The translations under genes were made by a program, and so were the position numbers. Source: Clostridiaceae bacterium (GTDB taxonomy: Bacteria; Bacillota; Clostridia; Saccharofermentanales; Fastidiosipilaceae). Taken from it: a DNA stretch of 29,384 bases. The stretch spans positions 1 through 29,384 of the forward strand of contig JAAZJE010000033.1 of assembly GCA_012800515.1 (NCBI GenBank). The letters run 5' to 3'. Below are positions 7,785-14,401 of this stretch, one piece after another (the stretch's first letter is position 1; the number at the start of each line of letters is the position of its first letter). The notes under the pieces were generated by a model that saw nothing but the letters and a program-made list of their open reading frames with translations, made no database searches and was not told where the DNA came from.

Positions 7785-7810
7785 AAAAAATACCTCCCTC
7801 ACGGAAGGTA
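7785..7810 (-). terminator. Hairpin that can act as intrinsic terminator and SD sequestor (riboswitch expression platform)
   Basis: On the minus strand, TACCTTCC-GTGA-GGGAGGTA forms an 8-bp stem (one G-U pair) closed by a GNRA-type GUGA loop. Six T residues follow, then ATG 7784. The 3' arm is the thiX Shine-Dalgarno site, so the hairpin both resembles a rho-independent terminator and hides the ribosome site. A competing fold, GGAA-N4-GGU-CGCU-ACC-UUCC (7824-7803), uses the 5' arm and could serve as antiterminator. Confidence 0.65.
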
Positions 7811-7840
7811 GCGACCATAATTCCAAGACCACAACTCTAA

Positions 7841-7923
7841 ACAACTCCTTGCGCCGGCATTATCCGGATCAAGTTATTGGGGTCGATCGTCAGATCCTCT
7901 CAGCGGAAGCTCCCCCGTGTGAA
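7841..7923 (-). promoter_or_regulatory. TPP (THI-element) riboswitch
   Basis: Minus-strand sequence matches the thi-box consensus. It has GGGG near the 5' end, CTGAGA (7903-7898), ACCCC, AACTTGATCCGG and the highly conserved GGATAATGCCGGCG (7865-7852), followed by AAGGAGTTGT. The ends can form the P1 stem (ACAC with GUUGU). The aptamer lies 57 bases before thiX. Ligand binding is expected to favour the terminator/SD-masking hairpin and switch off the importer operon. Confidence 0.96.
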
Positions 7924-7927
7924 TTGC

Positions 7928-7956
7928 ATATTACCTTTTTTTACGAATCATTGCAA
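7928..7956 (-). promoter_or_regulatory. Promoter of the riboswitch-thiXYZ operon
   Basis: Minus strand: TTGCAA (7956-7951), exactly 17 bases, TAATAT (7933-7928). The predicted start at about 7921 is the 5' edge of the TPP aptamer. The -35 region overlaps the stop codon of the upstream mnaA gene, so the importer has its own promoter. Confidence 0.7.
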
Positions 7957-9189
7957 GCGGCGGCCGCGTCGCGAGCCGCTCCATTTAATAAGCGCGTCGC
8001 GAATTCGGAGACTGGCCAGACCGTCACCGTAAGGGTTGCTTGCCTGCGACATACGATTATAGACCTCGGCATCGCTCAAAAGTTCGGCGGTTAAGTTATA
8101 GACCCGCTCTTCGTCCGTGCCGGCCAGAACCAGTGTTCCGGCGGCGAGACCCTCCGGCCGTTCGGTGGTATCACGCAGAACAACGACCGGCTTACCGAGA
8201 GAAGGAGCCTCTTCCTGAATTCCGCCGCTATCGGTCAAAATAATATACGCCTTGGCCAGGAGATTATGGAAATCAATCACATCCAGAGGTTCGATAAGAC
8301 GCACACGCTCATTATCGCCGAAAATCTCCGCCGCCAAATCGCGAACCAGCGGATTCATATGCACGGGATAAACCACTTTCACGTCCGGGAAGTCGGTCGT
8401 AATCCGGGCAATCGCACGAAAACAATTGCGCATCGGTTCGCCGAGATTCTCGCGGCGATGTGCCGTCAGCACAATCAGGCGGCTATCGGCACTCCAGTCG
8501 ACAATCTCATGATGCCAGTCGGAACGCACCGTGGTCTGCAATGCGTCAATGGCCGTATTGCCCGTCAGATAAATCCCCGCCTCATCGCGATTCTCACGCC
8601 GGAGATTTTCGATACTGCGTTCCGTCGGCGCAAAATACAGCTCGCTGAGGACATCGATCATCTGGCGGTTCATCTCCTCCGGATAGGGCGAATAGCGATT
8701 CCAGGTTCGCAGGCCTGCCTCAACGTGAGCAACGGGAACCTGTTGATAAAATGCGGCCAGAGCGGCGGAATAGGCGGTACTCGTGTCGCCGTGCACCAGT
8801 ACCACATCGGGTTCGTATTCGCGAATCACGTCCTCCATACCCTTGAGCACTCGGGATGTTATATCAGACAGCGTCTGTCCCGGACGCATAATATCCAAGT
8901 CGACATCCGGTACAATATCGAAAGCATGCAAAACCTGATCCAACATCTGGCGGTGTTGCGCCGTCACGCAAACGGTTACCTTGAAACGCGGATCCTGACG
9001 CAAGACCTTGACCAGCGGAGCCATCTTGATCGTTTCCGGACGGGTGCCGAAGACGAGCATACAGTGCAGTCGACGTTCTACTTCCTCATAAACAGTAGTC
9101 TGAACCGGCGGCCAACGTGTAACAACGAAATCACCGACTCGCACTGATCCGTCTCCGCGGGGCAACGAAAACGATATTGATTGCGTCAT
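7948..9189 (-). CDS. mnaA: UDP-N-acetylglucosamine 2-epimerase (non-hydrolysing)
   Basis: Interconverts UDP-GlcNAc and UDP-ManNAc in the cytoplasm, supplying ManNAc for wall polymer linkage units. Visible motifs are FGTRPETIKMAPL, VHGDTSTAYSAALAAFY, HVEAGLRT, YPEEMNRQMID, LTAHRREN and LTDSGGIQEEAPSLGKPV, which include the conserved acidic and His residues of the family. The ATG at 9189 has a GAAGG site and lies 2 bases after the tagA stop, so translation is coupled. This start gives 413 residues, with about 40 before GTRPE compared with under 15 in typical members; the extension is noted as a finding. It is the last gene of the trx-tagA-mnaA operon. Confidence 0.95.
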   Translation of the reverse strand: MTQSISFSLPRGDGSVRVGDFVVTRWPPVQTTVYEEVERRLHCMLVFGTRPETIKMAPLVKVLRQDPRFKVTVCVTAQHRQMLDQVLHAFDIVPDVDLDIMRPGQTLSDITSRVLKGMEDVIREYEPDVVLVHGDTSTAYSAALAAFYQQVPVAHVEAGLRTWNRYSPYPEEMNRQMIDVLSELYFAPTERSIENLRRENRDEAGIYLTGNTAIDALQTTVRSDWHHEIVDWSADSRLIVLTAHRRENLGEPMRNCFRAIARITTDFPDVKVVYPVHMNPLVRDLAAEIFGDNERVRLIEPLDVIDFHNLLAKAYIILTDSGGIQEEAPSLGKPVVVLRDTTERPEGLAAGTLVLAGTDEERVYNLTAELLSDAEVYNRMSQASNPYGDGLASLRIRDALIKWSGSRRGRRLQ

Positions 9190-9191
9190 GT

Positions 9192-9956
9192 CTACCTTCT
9201 TCCTTTGAGCCGCCGCCGTTCGCTCCGGACGAGCCTGACAAAGGGGAGATTGGAACGGAAAAAGCGGGGCAAACGGCTGGGCTCCCTTAAGATACGATAG
9301 AGCCACTCCAAATTGGCTCGTCTTATCCAGGCGGGAGCGCGCTTTTTCAAGCCGCTCAAGACGTCAAAGCTGCCGCCGACGCCCATCAGCAAACCCTTGT
9401 TGAACTTGGGAAAATGGGAATACAGTAATTTCTCCTGGCGCGGCACACCTAGAGCAACCAGAACTATATCCGGCTCCAGCGCGGCGATTTCGTCCATTAT
9501 CGCATCGTCCTTATGATTATAGCCGTCATAGGCGGCGACGACGCGGGCACCCGGCCACTCGGCGGCAATCCGTTCGCACAGAGCCTTCAGAACTTCCGGT
9601 TTTGCTCCGTACAGGGCAACGGAATAGCTGTGTCTATCCGCATCTTCGAGAAAAAACTGTGCCAAATCGACACCTGTGATCCGTTCCTTGATCTGCTTAC
9701 CGAACTTCCGCGCCGCCATTACAACAGCAATACCGTCCGGTACCGAGATGACACCCGGTGCCCTCAGCAGTTCTTCGCATTGCGGGTCCCGCTCGGCATT
9801 CATAATTATTTCCGGATTGACCGTCACTATCAAAGCACGTTTACCGGAAGCCAATCGTTCCGCGGCCAAATCGCAAAATTCCGCCTTTCCGGCACCAAAG
9901 ATACTTTCCAGTACGGCAAAGCTCGCCCGTATCCGTTTAGAATTTACCTCACTCAT
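9192..9956 (-). CDS. tagA: WecG/TagA/CpsF-family glycosyltransferase
   Basis: A 254-residue GT26 enzyme expected to transfer ManNAc from UDP-ManNAc to GlcNAc-diphospho-undecaprenol, the committed step of the wall teichoic acid linkage unit. Landmarks are TVNPEIIMNAERD near 45-57, the PDGIAVVMAARK segment near 73-84, ERITGVDL, DGYNHKDD, VALGVPRQEKL near 171-181, GVGGSFDVLSG near 197-207 and the AP.WIRR..LEWLYRIL..PSR C-terminal motif. It acts at the inner face of the membrane. It overlaps the thioredoxin-like gene by 8 bp and is followed at once by mnaA, which makes its sugar donor; this supports the assignment. The final acceptor polymer cannot be told from this window. Confidence 0.93.
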   Translation of the reverse strand: MSEVNSKRIRASFAVLESIFGAGKAEFCDLAAERLASGKRALIVTVNPEIIMNAERDPQCEELLRAPGVISVPDGIAVVMAARKFGKQIKERITGVDLAQFFLEDADRHSYSVALYGAKPEVLKALCERIAAEWPGARVVAAYDGYNHKDDAIMDEIAALEPDIVLVALGVPRQEKLLYSHFPKFNKGLLMGVGGSFDVLSGLKKRAPAWIRRANLEWLYRILREPSRLPRFFRSNLPFVRLVRSERRRLKGRR

Positions 9957-10374
9957 TTTTCAATATTTTCTCGAGAGCGGCCCGTACCTCATCCGGAGTC
10001 ACACAACCTTCCATCTCCTCCAGAACCTTACCTCGTTTCATGAAATAAAGGGTGGGAATGCGATGCACCTTGAGTTGCTCGGCAATATACATATTCTCGT
10101 CCAGATCCATGCGCACACAGTTGATTCTGTCTCCGTACTCGCGCCGCATCAGGACCAGATTATACTTGGCCTTGGCACAGGTTTCACACCAGTCGGAAGT
10201 TACCTCCAGGAGAACTACTCCGGGAAACTCCTCCACTGCTTCAACATAGTTATCGCCGTTAATTTCCAGAAGCAGATCAGTCTCCGCCATCAATTCATCG
10301 GCCAGATCCGGATCAACCGGCAGGTAGTTATCGGAAGTCGATTCACAACATAAATGGGACAATTCTTGGTTCAT
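9949..10374 (-). CDS. Thioredoxin-fold protein with WCETC active site
   Basis: A 141-residue protein with an N-terminal extension of about 35 residues carrying a Cys pair (9-10), then a thioredoxin domain. The domain has the redox motif WCETC (62-66), the cis-proline segment RIPTLYF (Pro107) and the G.V...EG turn. The loop residues ET instead of GP set it apart from housekeeping thioredoxin. It has no signal peptide or membrane segment, so it is probably cytoplasmic. ATG 10374 is preferred, with AGG 10 bases upstream, but the ribosome site is weak and ATG 10398 is possible. It is first in the operon with tagA and mnaA, overlapping tagA by 8 bp. Its role there is unknown. Confidence 0.85.
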   Translation of the reverse strand: MNQELSHLCCESTSDNYLPVDPDLADELMAETDLLLEINGDNYVEAVEEFPGVVLLEVTSDWCETCAKAKYNLVLMRREYGDRINCVRMDLDENMYIAEQLKVHRIPTLYFMKRGKVLEEMEGCVTPDEVRAALEKILKNE

Positions 10375-10428
10375 CTCAATCAAACCTAATCCTTTCATGC
10401 CACACCAAGGTATATGAGCCGTCAATGA

Positions 10429-10458
10429 AGTATAGGGATATACTACTCAATCATTCAA
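10429..10458 (-). promoter_or_regulatory. Probable promoter of the trx-tagA-mnaA operon
   Basis: Minus strand: TTGAAT (10458-10453), 18-bp spacer, TATACT (10434-10429), giving a start near 10422 and a leader of about 50 bases. The interval 10375-10518 shows no gene and no clear terminator. Confidence 0.5.
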
Positions 10459-10518
10459 ACACGGGCAAGAACAAAAGTTACCGGTGTAAATCCGCGGAGG
10501 TACGCAGCGGCAAAGTTG

Positions 10519-11538
10519 CTAGGAAATAAACTCGTTGAGGATGGAAATCTCCGGCACAATGCTCGGCGAGATGACCGGTAGCTTCTGAGCTGCGGCAACC
10601 AGGCGGCGCCCCAGGGCGATTGCGGCGGGTAGATCGGCGTACATCTGCCCCGGACGCAAATATGGTGACTGACGGAGTTCGCCGCGCTCCAGGGCGGCAA
10701 AATCCTTTTCTATTTGAGCAGTGGCCAAAGGTGGCACGACAAAGAACTCATAGCCCAATACCGTGTTCACATAAAAATCGGCACGGGCGAGATATTCATT
10801 TGTCAGTTGCAATTCCGCTTTATCCATAACCGGCCAATAGTCGAGAGTGGCAAAGGCGGTCGAGTTCCGGTGCAAAACGTCGCGCGAGGTACGTCGCAAA
10901 ATACGGATATCGCGCGAATCCAGCAAGCGGCGATCAGAATTCAGCGTCGCGTAAGGCATGAGAAAAACGGTCAGATACTGCTCACGTTTTAAATTGCCGC
11001 AGACCTGTTCGGATAACCCGTGCAATCCCTCGGCCAGCAAAATGCCCCGCGGGGCGAGCTTGCGGTAACCTTCCGGGCGCCACTCCCGCTTCCGTGTCTT
11101 AAAATTAAAGGTCGGCGCTTCGACGCCGGTCCCATTCATGATCTGCTGCAAATGGTCGAGCATCAGCGGAACATCCAGGCAATCTAGCCGCTCAAAGTCC
11201 GGGCGGCCGTGTTCATCGTAGACCGGATCCTGGACCGAGTAATAATCGTCAAGGGACAACAGCGTCGTCGGCCGTCCGAGCATGTGCAAGGCGCCGCTGA
11301 GACGATTGGTGAAAGTGGTCTTGCCAGATGAGGAGGGACCGGAAATAAAAATCGCTTTGATCCTAGGGTTCCAGGCAGCTTCGTAGGCAATATCGCCGCA
11401 CATCCTCAAAAAATCGGCCTCGCACTCCCGCACAAAATGCGGCAAAGTCAGTAGTCCGAGGCGTGCTTCCAGCGCCGCCACGTCAAAGTATTTCATTTTC
11501 CCCAGCTCCGCCAAAATCATGTCCTCCGGTTCTTGCAT
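10519..11538 (-). CDS. Nucleoside kinase, uridine kinase-like P-loop protein
   Basis: A protein of up to 339 residues with P-loop GPSSSGKTT (67-75), LDDYY, GRPDFERLDCLD, PTFNFKTRKREW, ILLAEGLHGL and LLRRTSRDVLHRNSTA. These match the kinase half of the long clostridial nucleoside/uridine kinases, which transfer phosphate from ATP to a nucleoside. Those proteins usually also have N-terminal TGS and ThrRS-like domains; here only about 40 residues precede the conserved region, so this is a kinase-only version. Two starts are possible: ATG 11538, which has no ribosome site and lies about 5 bases after a predicted transcription start, and ATG 11496, with GGAG 9 bases upstream. It diverges from eno. 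The exact nucleoside is not known. Confidence 0.78.
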   Translation of the reverse strand: MQEPEDMILAELGKMKYFDVAALEARLGLLTLPHFVRECEADFLRMCGDIAYEAAWNPRIKAIFISGPSSSGKTTFTNRLSGALHMLGRPTTLLSLDDYYSVQDPVYDEHGRPDFERLDCLDVPLMLDHLQQIMNGTGVEAPTFNFKTRKREWRPEGYRKLAPRGILLAEGLHGLSEQVCGNLKREQYLTVFLMPYATLNSDRRLLDSRDIRILRRTSRDVLHRNSTAFATLDYWPVMDKAELQLTNEYLARADFYVNTVLGYEFFVVPPLATAQIEKDFAALERGELRQSPYLRPGQMYADLPAAIALGRRLVAAAQKLPVISPSIVPEISILNEFIS

Positions 11539-11549
11539 GGTATTGTGTT

Positions 11550-11558
11550 ATTATATTA
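11550..11558 (-). promoter_or_regulatory. A/T-rich -10 region for the nucleoside kinase, possibly shared with eno
   Basis: TAATATAAT on the minus strand (11558-11550) holds overlapping -10 boxes, TAATAT (preceded by TGC, an extended -10) and TATAAT. No good -35 was found. The sequence is nearly symmetric, so the plus strand also reads TATATT (11553-11558), a possible -10 for eno. Confidence 0.4.
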
Positions 11559-11666
11559 GCAGAACGGCTCGAGGTCGTGAATATTTGCATCGGCCGCGAC
11601 CGTTCCGGTGATCGGGGATCGCCGGCAAATAAGCATGAGAAGACATTTAAGGAGGTTTTCATCATC

Positions 11667-12977
11667 ATGTATGACCAGGCTTTTATAGCAGATATTAAGG
11701 CTCGTGAAATTATGGACTCACGCGGCAATCCGACCGTTGAGGTCGATGTAATAACGGACTGCGGCTCCCTGGGACGAGCGGCGGTTCCCAGCGGGGCTTC
11801 GACCGGCGCTTTTGAAGCGGTGGAGCTGCGCGACGGTGACAAATCCCGCTACGGCGGTAAGGGCGTCCTCAAGGCAGTTGAAAATGTCAACAAAATAATC
11901 GCCCCCGAACTGATCGGCTATCCCGTGGATGCTCAATACGATATCGATCAGGCCATGCTAGAATTGGATGGCACACCGAATAAGGCCAAATTAGGCGCCA
12001 ACGCCATTCTCGGCGTTTCTCTTGCCGCGGCCCGCGCCGCCGCTACGCAGATGAACCTGCCCCTGTACCGTTATCTCGGCGGAGCCAACGCCCATGTCCT
12101 GCCCGTTCCTATGATGAACGTCATCAACGGCGGTCGGCATGCGGATAACTCAGTCAATCTGCAGGAATTCATGATTATGCCGACCGGCGCCGCAAACTTC
12201 AGGGATGCTCTGCGCTGGTGCTCCGAGGTCTTCCACACTCTGCGCGCTATCCTCAAGTCTGACGGCTTCGCCACTTCCGTCGGCGACGAGGGCGGATTCG
12301 CCCCGAATTTCAAGAATGACGAACAGCCTCTTGAGTATTTAGTTCGCGCCATAAAAAAAGCCGGCTTTGAGCCCGGTCGCGATTTCTATATCGCAATGGA
12401 TCCGGCAATGACCGAACTCTACGAAGCTGCCAAGGAGAACGGACGCGAAAGCGACTACTTCTTCTGGAAGTCCAACAAATATCTTACCCGCGACGAAGTC
12501 ATTGCCTTCTGGGCAAGCCTCGCCGATAAATACCCGATTATTTCGCTCGAGGACGGCTTGGCTGAGGATGACTGGGAAGGCTGGCAGAAGATGACTGAGC
12601 GTCTCGGCATGCGGATGCAGCTTGTCGGTGACGACCTATTTGTGACCAATAAGTCCCGTCTCGCACGAGGCATCGAGCTCGGAGCCGGTAACTCCATCCT
12701 GATCAAGGTCAACCAGATCGGCACCCTTACCGAGACCTTCCAGACCATGGACATGGCTGCCCGCAACGGTTTCACCTCCGTTATCTCCCACCGCTCGGGC
12801 GAAACCGAGGATACGACCATAGCCGACCTCGCCGTCGCCCTCAATGCCGGCCAGATTAAGACCGGTGCCCCCTCCCGCAGTGACCGCGTTGCCAAGTACA
12901 ACCAGCTCCTGCGTATCGAAGAGGAACTCGGCGCCCAGGCCGCCTACTACGGTCGCAAGGCTTTCCTCTTCGGCTAA
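11667..12977 (+). CDS. eno: Enolase (phosphopyruvate hydratase)
   Basis: Converts 2-phosphoglycerate to phosphoenolpyruvate in glycolysis. The 436-residue length is typical. Family motifs run the whole length: AREIMDSRGNPTVEV (about 11-25), SGASTGAFEAVELRDGD, NAILGVSLAAARAAA, MNVINGGRHADNSVNLQEFMIMP, VGDEGGFAPN, the SLEDGLAEDDWEGW metal site, GDDLFVTN, ILIKVNQIGTLTET with the catalytic Lys, and SHRSGETEDTTIADLAV with KTGAPSRSDRVAKYNQLLRIEEEL. ATG 11667 gives the usual N-terminus; GGAGG (11651-11655) is 11 bases upstream, slightly long. A GC-rich terminator follows at 13089. Expression is probably constitutive and monocistronic. Confidence 0.98.
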   Translation: MYDQAFIADIKAREIMDSRGNPTVEVDVITDCGSLGRAAVPSGASTGAFEAVELRDGDKSRYGGKGVLKAVENVNKIIAPELIGYPVDAQYDIDQAMLELDGTPNKAKLGANAILGVSLAAARAAATQMNLPLYRYLGGANAHVLPVPMMNVINGGRHADNSVNLQEFMIMPTGAANFRDALRWCSEVFHTLRAILKSDGFATSVGDEGGFAPNFKNDEQPLEYLVRAIKKAGFEPGRDFYIAMDPAMTELYEAAKENGRESDYFFWKSNKYLTRDEVIAFWASLADKYPIISLEDGLAEDDWEGWQKMTERLGMRMQLVGDDLFVTNKSRLARGIELGAGNSILIKVNQIGTLTETFQTMDMAARNGFTSVISHRSGETEDTTIADLAVALNAGQIKTGAPSRSDRVAKYNQLLRIEEELGAQAAYYGRKAFLFG

Positions 12978-12997
12978 GCGACGTTTAGCTGTCGACC

Positions 12998-13067
12998 ACC
13001 GACTAACGGCTACCGACTGACGGCTACCGGCTGACGGTTACCGACTGACGGCTACCGGCTGACGGTT
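12998..13067. repeat. 14-bp tandem repeat, 5 copies
   Basis: Five end-to-end 14-bp units, each ACCGRCTRACGGYT, starting at 12998, 13012, 13026, 13040 and 13054. Units 2-3 and 4-5 are identical 28-bp pairs, which suggests growth by duplication of a dimer. The array lies between the eno stop codon and the eno terminator, so it is transcribed as 3' UTR. Confidence 0.85.
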
Positions 13068-13088
13068 GTCATTAAGCAGACACAACAG

Positions 13089-13118
13089 ACCCCGGGTCAG
13101 TTCTCGGCTCGGGGTTTT
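13089..13118 (+). terminator. Probable intrinsic terminator of eno
   Basis: ACCCCG (13089-13094) pairs with CGGGGT (13110-13115), followed by a short T run (TTTT) and ACTTTAT. The loop is about 15 bases. This is a reasonable rho-independent terminator for the plus strand. Confidence 0.6.
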
Positions 13119-13225
13119 ACTTTATCTCCATGTCGCGGGCGGTATCCGGCGCTGTCGAACGGTGTCTGGAGTGTCGGCCAGGATCTGGCGTTGTTTTCGG
13201 GTGTCTTCGGGAGCAGGCGGAGATG

Positions 13226-13309
13226 CTTTCGGCAACTTTGCAGGTTGCGTCCCGTCGGAGACCGTTGCCGAAGCCGGCTCAGGCGCGTTAACTGCAAACT
13301 TGCCGAAAG
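13226..13309. repeat. 84-bp imperfect inverted repeat, copy 1
   Basis: The arm CTTTCGGCAACTTTGCAG faces CTGCAAACTTGCCGAAAG, with one C-C mismatch and further weak pairing inward. An RNA from either strand would form one long hairpin. No T tract follows, so it is not a standard terminator. Confidence 0.75.
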
Positions 13310-13412
13310 ACCTACGTTGTAGGAGACTCTAACAGACGTTTTAGGGAACCGTGGAAGTGTTTCCGGGTAATTAGTAGCGCTTTCCGGGTGTCTTCGGGAG
13401 CAGGCGGAGATG

Positions 13413-13496
13413 CTTTCGGCAACTTTGCAGGTTGCGTCCCGCCGGAGACCGCTGTCGAAGGCGGCTCGGGCACGTTAGTTGCAAACTTGCCGAAAG
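13413..13496. repeat. 84-bp imperfect inverted repeat, copy 2
   Basis: Same element as copy 1, offset by exactly 187 bp. The left arm is unchanged; the inner part of the right arm differs (AGTTGC instead of ACCTGC), which shortens the stem. This is the most diverged copy. Confidence 0.75.
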
Positions 13497-13599
13497 ACCA
13501 GCGTTGTAGGAAACTCTAACAGACATTTTAGGGAACCGTGGAAGTGTTTTCGGGTGGTTAGTAGCGCTTTCCGGGTGTTTTCGAGAGCAGGCGGAGATG

Positions 13600-13683
13600 C
13601 TTTCGGCAACTTTGCAGGTTGCGTCCCGCCAGAGACCGTTGGCGAAGCCGGCTCAGGCGCGTTACCTGCAAACTTGCCGAAAG
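13600..13683. repeat. 84-bp imperfect inverted repeat, copy 3
   Basis: Same element, offset by 187 bp again. The arms CTTTCGGCAACTTTGCAGGT and ACCTGCAAACTTGCCGAAAG pair over 20 positions with a single C-C mismatch, the best stem of the three. It ends 10 bases from the stop codon of the convergent isochorismatase-fold gene and could form the 3' end of that transcript. Confidence 0.8.
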
Positions 13684-13693
13684 GCGTCGGCTC

Positions 13694-14332
13694 TTACTTG
13701 ATTAAAACGCTGATTTCCTTGAAGCGGCTGTCTTGCGATGTGCCCAGCATATCGAACAATAGAGTCTCGGTGCAACTGATCACCGCTCCGGCGGAGCACA
13801 TCAGGTCCAGGCCGACCTGATTATTCCGCGGATCCCGCGACGACACCGCGTCAATGGGAACAAAAACATCGAAACCGCGCGCCAGGAGGTCGCGTGTCGT
13901 CTGCCAAACACAAACATGCGTTTCGACTCCGACAATAATTACCTGATCACGCTGTTGCGACGACATGTCATCTTTACCTTTTGCAGATTCGTTGGGTTCT
14001 ACTTTATTTCCCTGATAACACGAGGCCTCGATAAAGGTCAGAAAAGGTTCTTTACCCAGAGGAACCGCCGAAAAACTGCGTTTCTCATGAGCAGTCACGC
14101 CGTACTCGGCAAGCAAACTTGCCAAAGGCTCAACCGTCACTCCCAGGCCGCGCGGATATTGTTCGGTAACGACAATCGGTATATCCAGCAACCGTGCTCC
14201 GCGCAACAGAACTTCCGTGCGCTCCACAACCCGTTCCCATTCGTGAATCACCGGTAGCAAACGCTCCTGCTCATCGATGACCAGGACAATCGCCCGCTTC
14301 GGATCCGGATAGTACTTTCTCGCTATTCTCAT
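13694..14332 (-). CDS. Isochorismatase-family cysteine hydrolase
   Basis: A 212-residue cysteine hydrolase of the isochorismatase/nicotinamidase superfamily. The catalytic triad is visible as Asp20 in VIDEQERL, Lys84 in HEKRSFSA and Cys141 in VGVETHVCVWQT, and the cis-peptide region before the Cys is normal. Family members hydrolyse amides, ureas or enol ethers; the YcaC-like subgroup, which this resembles, has no settled substrate. An unusual hydrophilic insert of about 30 residues (about 100-130) separates the Lys and Cys strands. The start at ATG 14332 has GAGG 10 bases upstream. It follows proS by 69 bases on the same strand and may be co-transcribed with it. Downstream lie the 187-bp repeats. 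Confidence 0.9.
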   Translation of the reverse strand: MRIARKYYPDPKRAIVLVIDEQERLLPVIHEWERVVERTEVLLRGARLLDIPIVVTEQYPRGLGVTVEPLASLLAEYGVTAHEKRSFSAVPLGKEPFLTFIEASCYQGNKVEPNESAKGKDDMSSQQRDQVIIVGVETHVCVWQTTRDLLARGFDVFVPIDAVSSRDPRNNQVGLDLMCSAGAVISCTETLLFDMLGTSQDSRFKEISVLIK

Positions 14333-14401
14333 CTCGTCTTCACCTCATCAGATTCTTATCGACGAACGGAGCCATGGCAGCCTCGGGCTTTCCTTGGCAC
14401 C

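Larger units (their letters stand above)
13201..13684. repeat. Three tandem copies of an unknown 187-bp repeat (third copy truncated)
   Basis: Units begin at 13201, 13388 and 13575, a step of exactly 187 bp each time. The first two are full length and the third stops after the hairpin. The units are highly similar, with scattered substitutions and no length change. They fill the gene-free gap 13119-13693 between eno and the isochorismatase gene. No coding reading is convincing: the open frames in this stretch have no recognisable protein and no ribosome site. It does not match any repeat family I know. Confidence 0.9.

Noticed and set aside
8266..9147. 293-codon open frame on the plus strand
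   Set aside because: It lies opposite mnaA and has no homology or ribosome site.
11463..11666. N-terminal extension of enolase from an upstream in-frame start
   Set aside because: The extension runs antisense to the kinase gene and has no homology; the GGAGG and the normal enolase N-terminus support 11667.
13201..13684. CRISPR array or protein-coding repeat
   Set aside because: The units are 187 bp with no short repeat/unique spacer pattern, there is no cas gene, and the open frames across them have no ribosome site and no recognisable protein.
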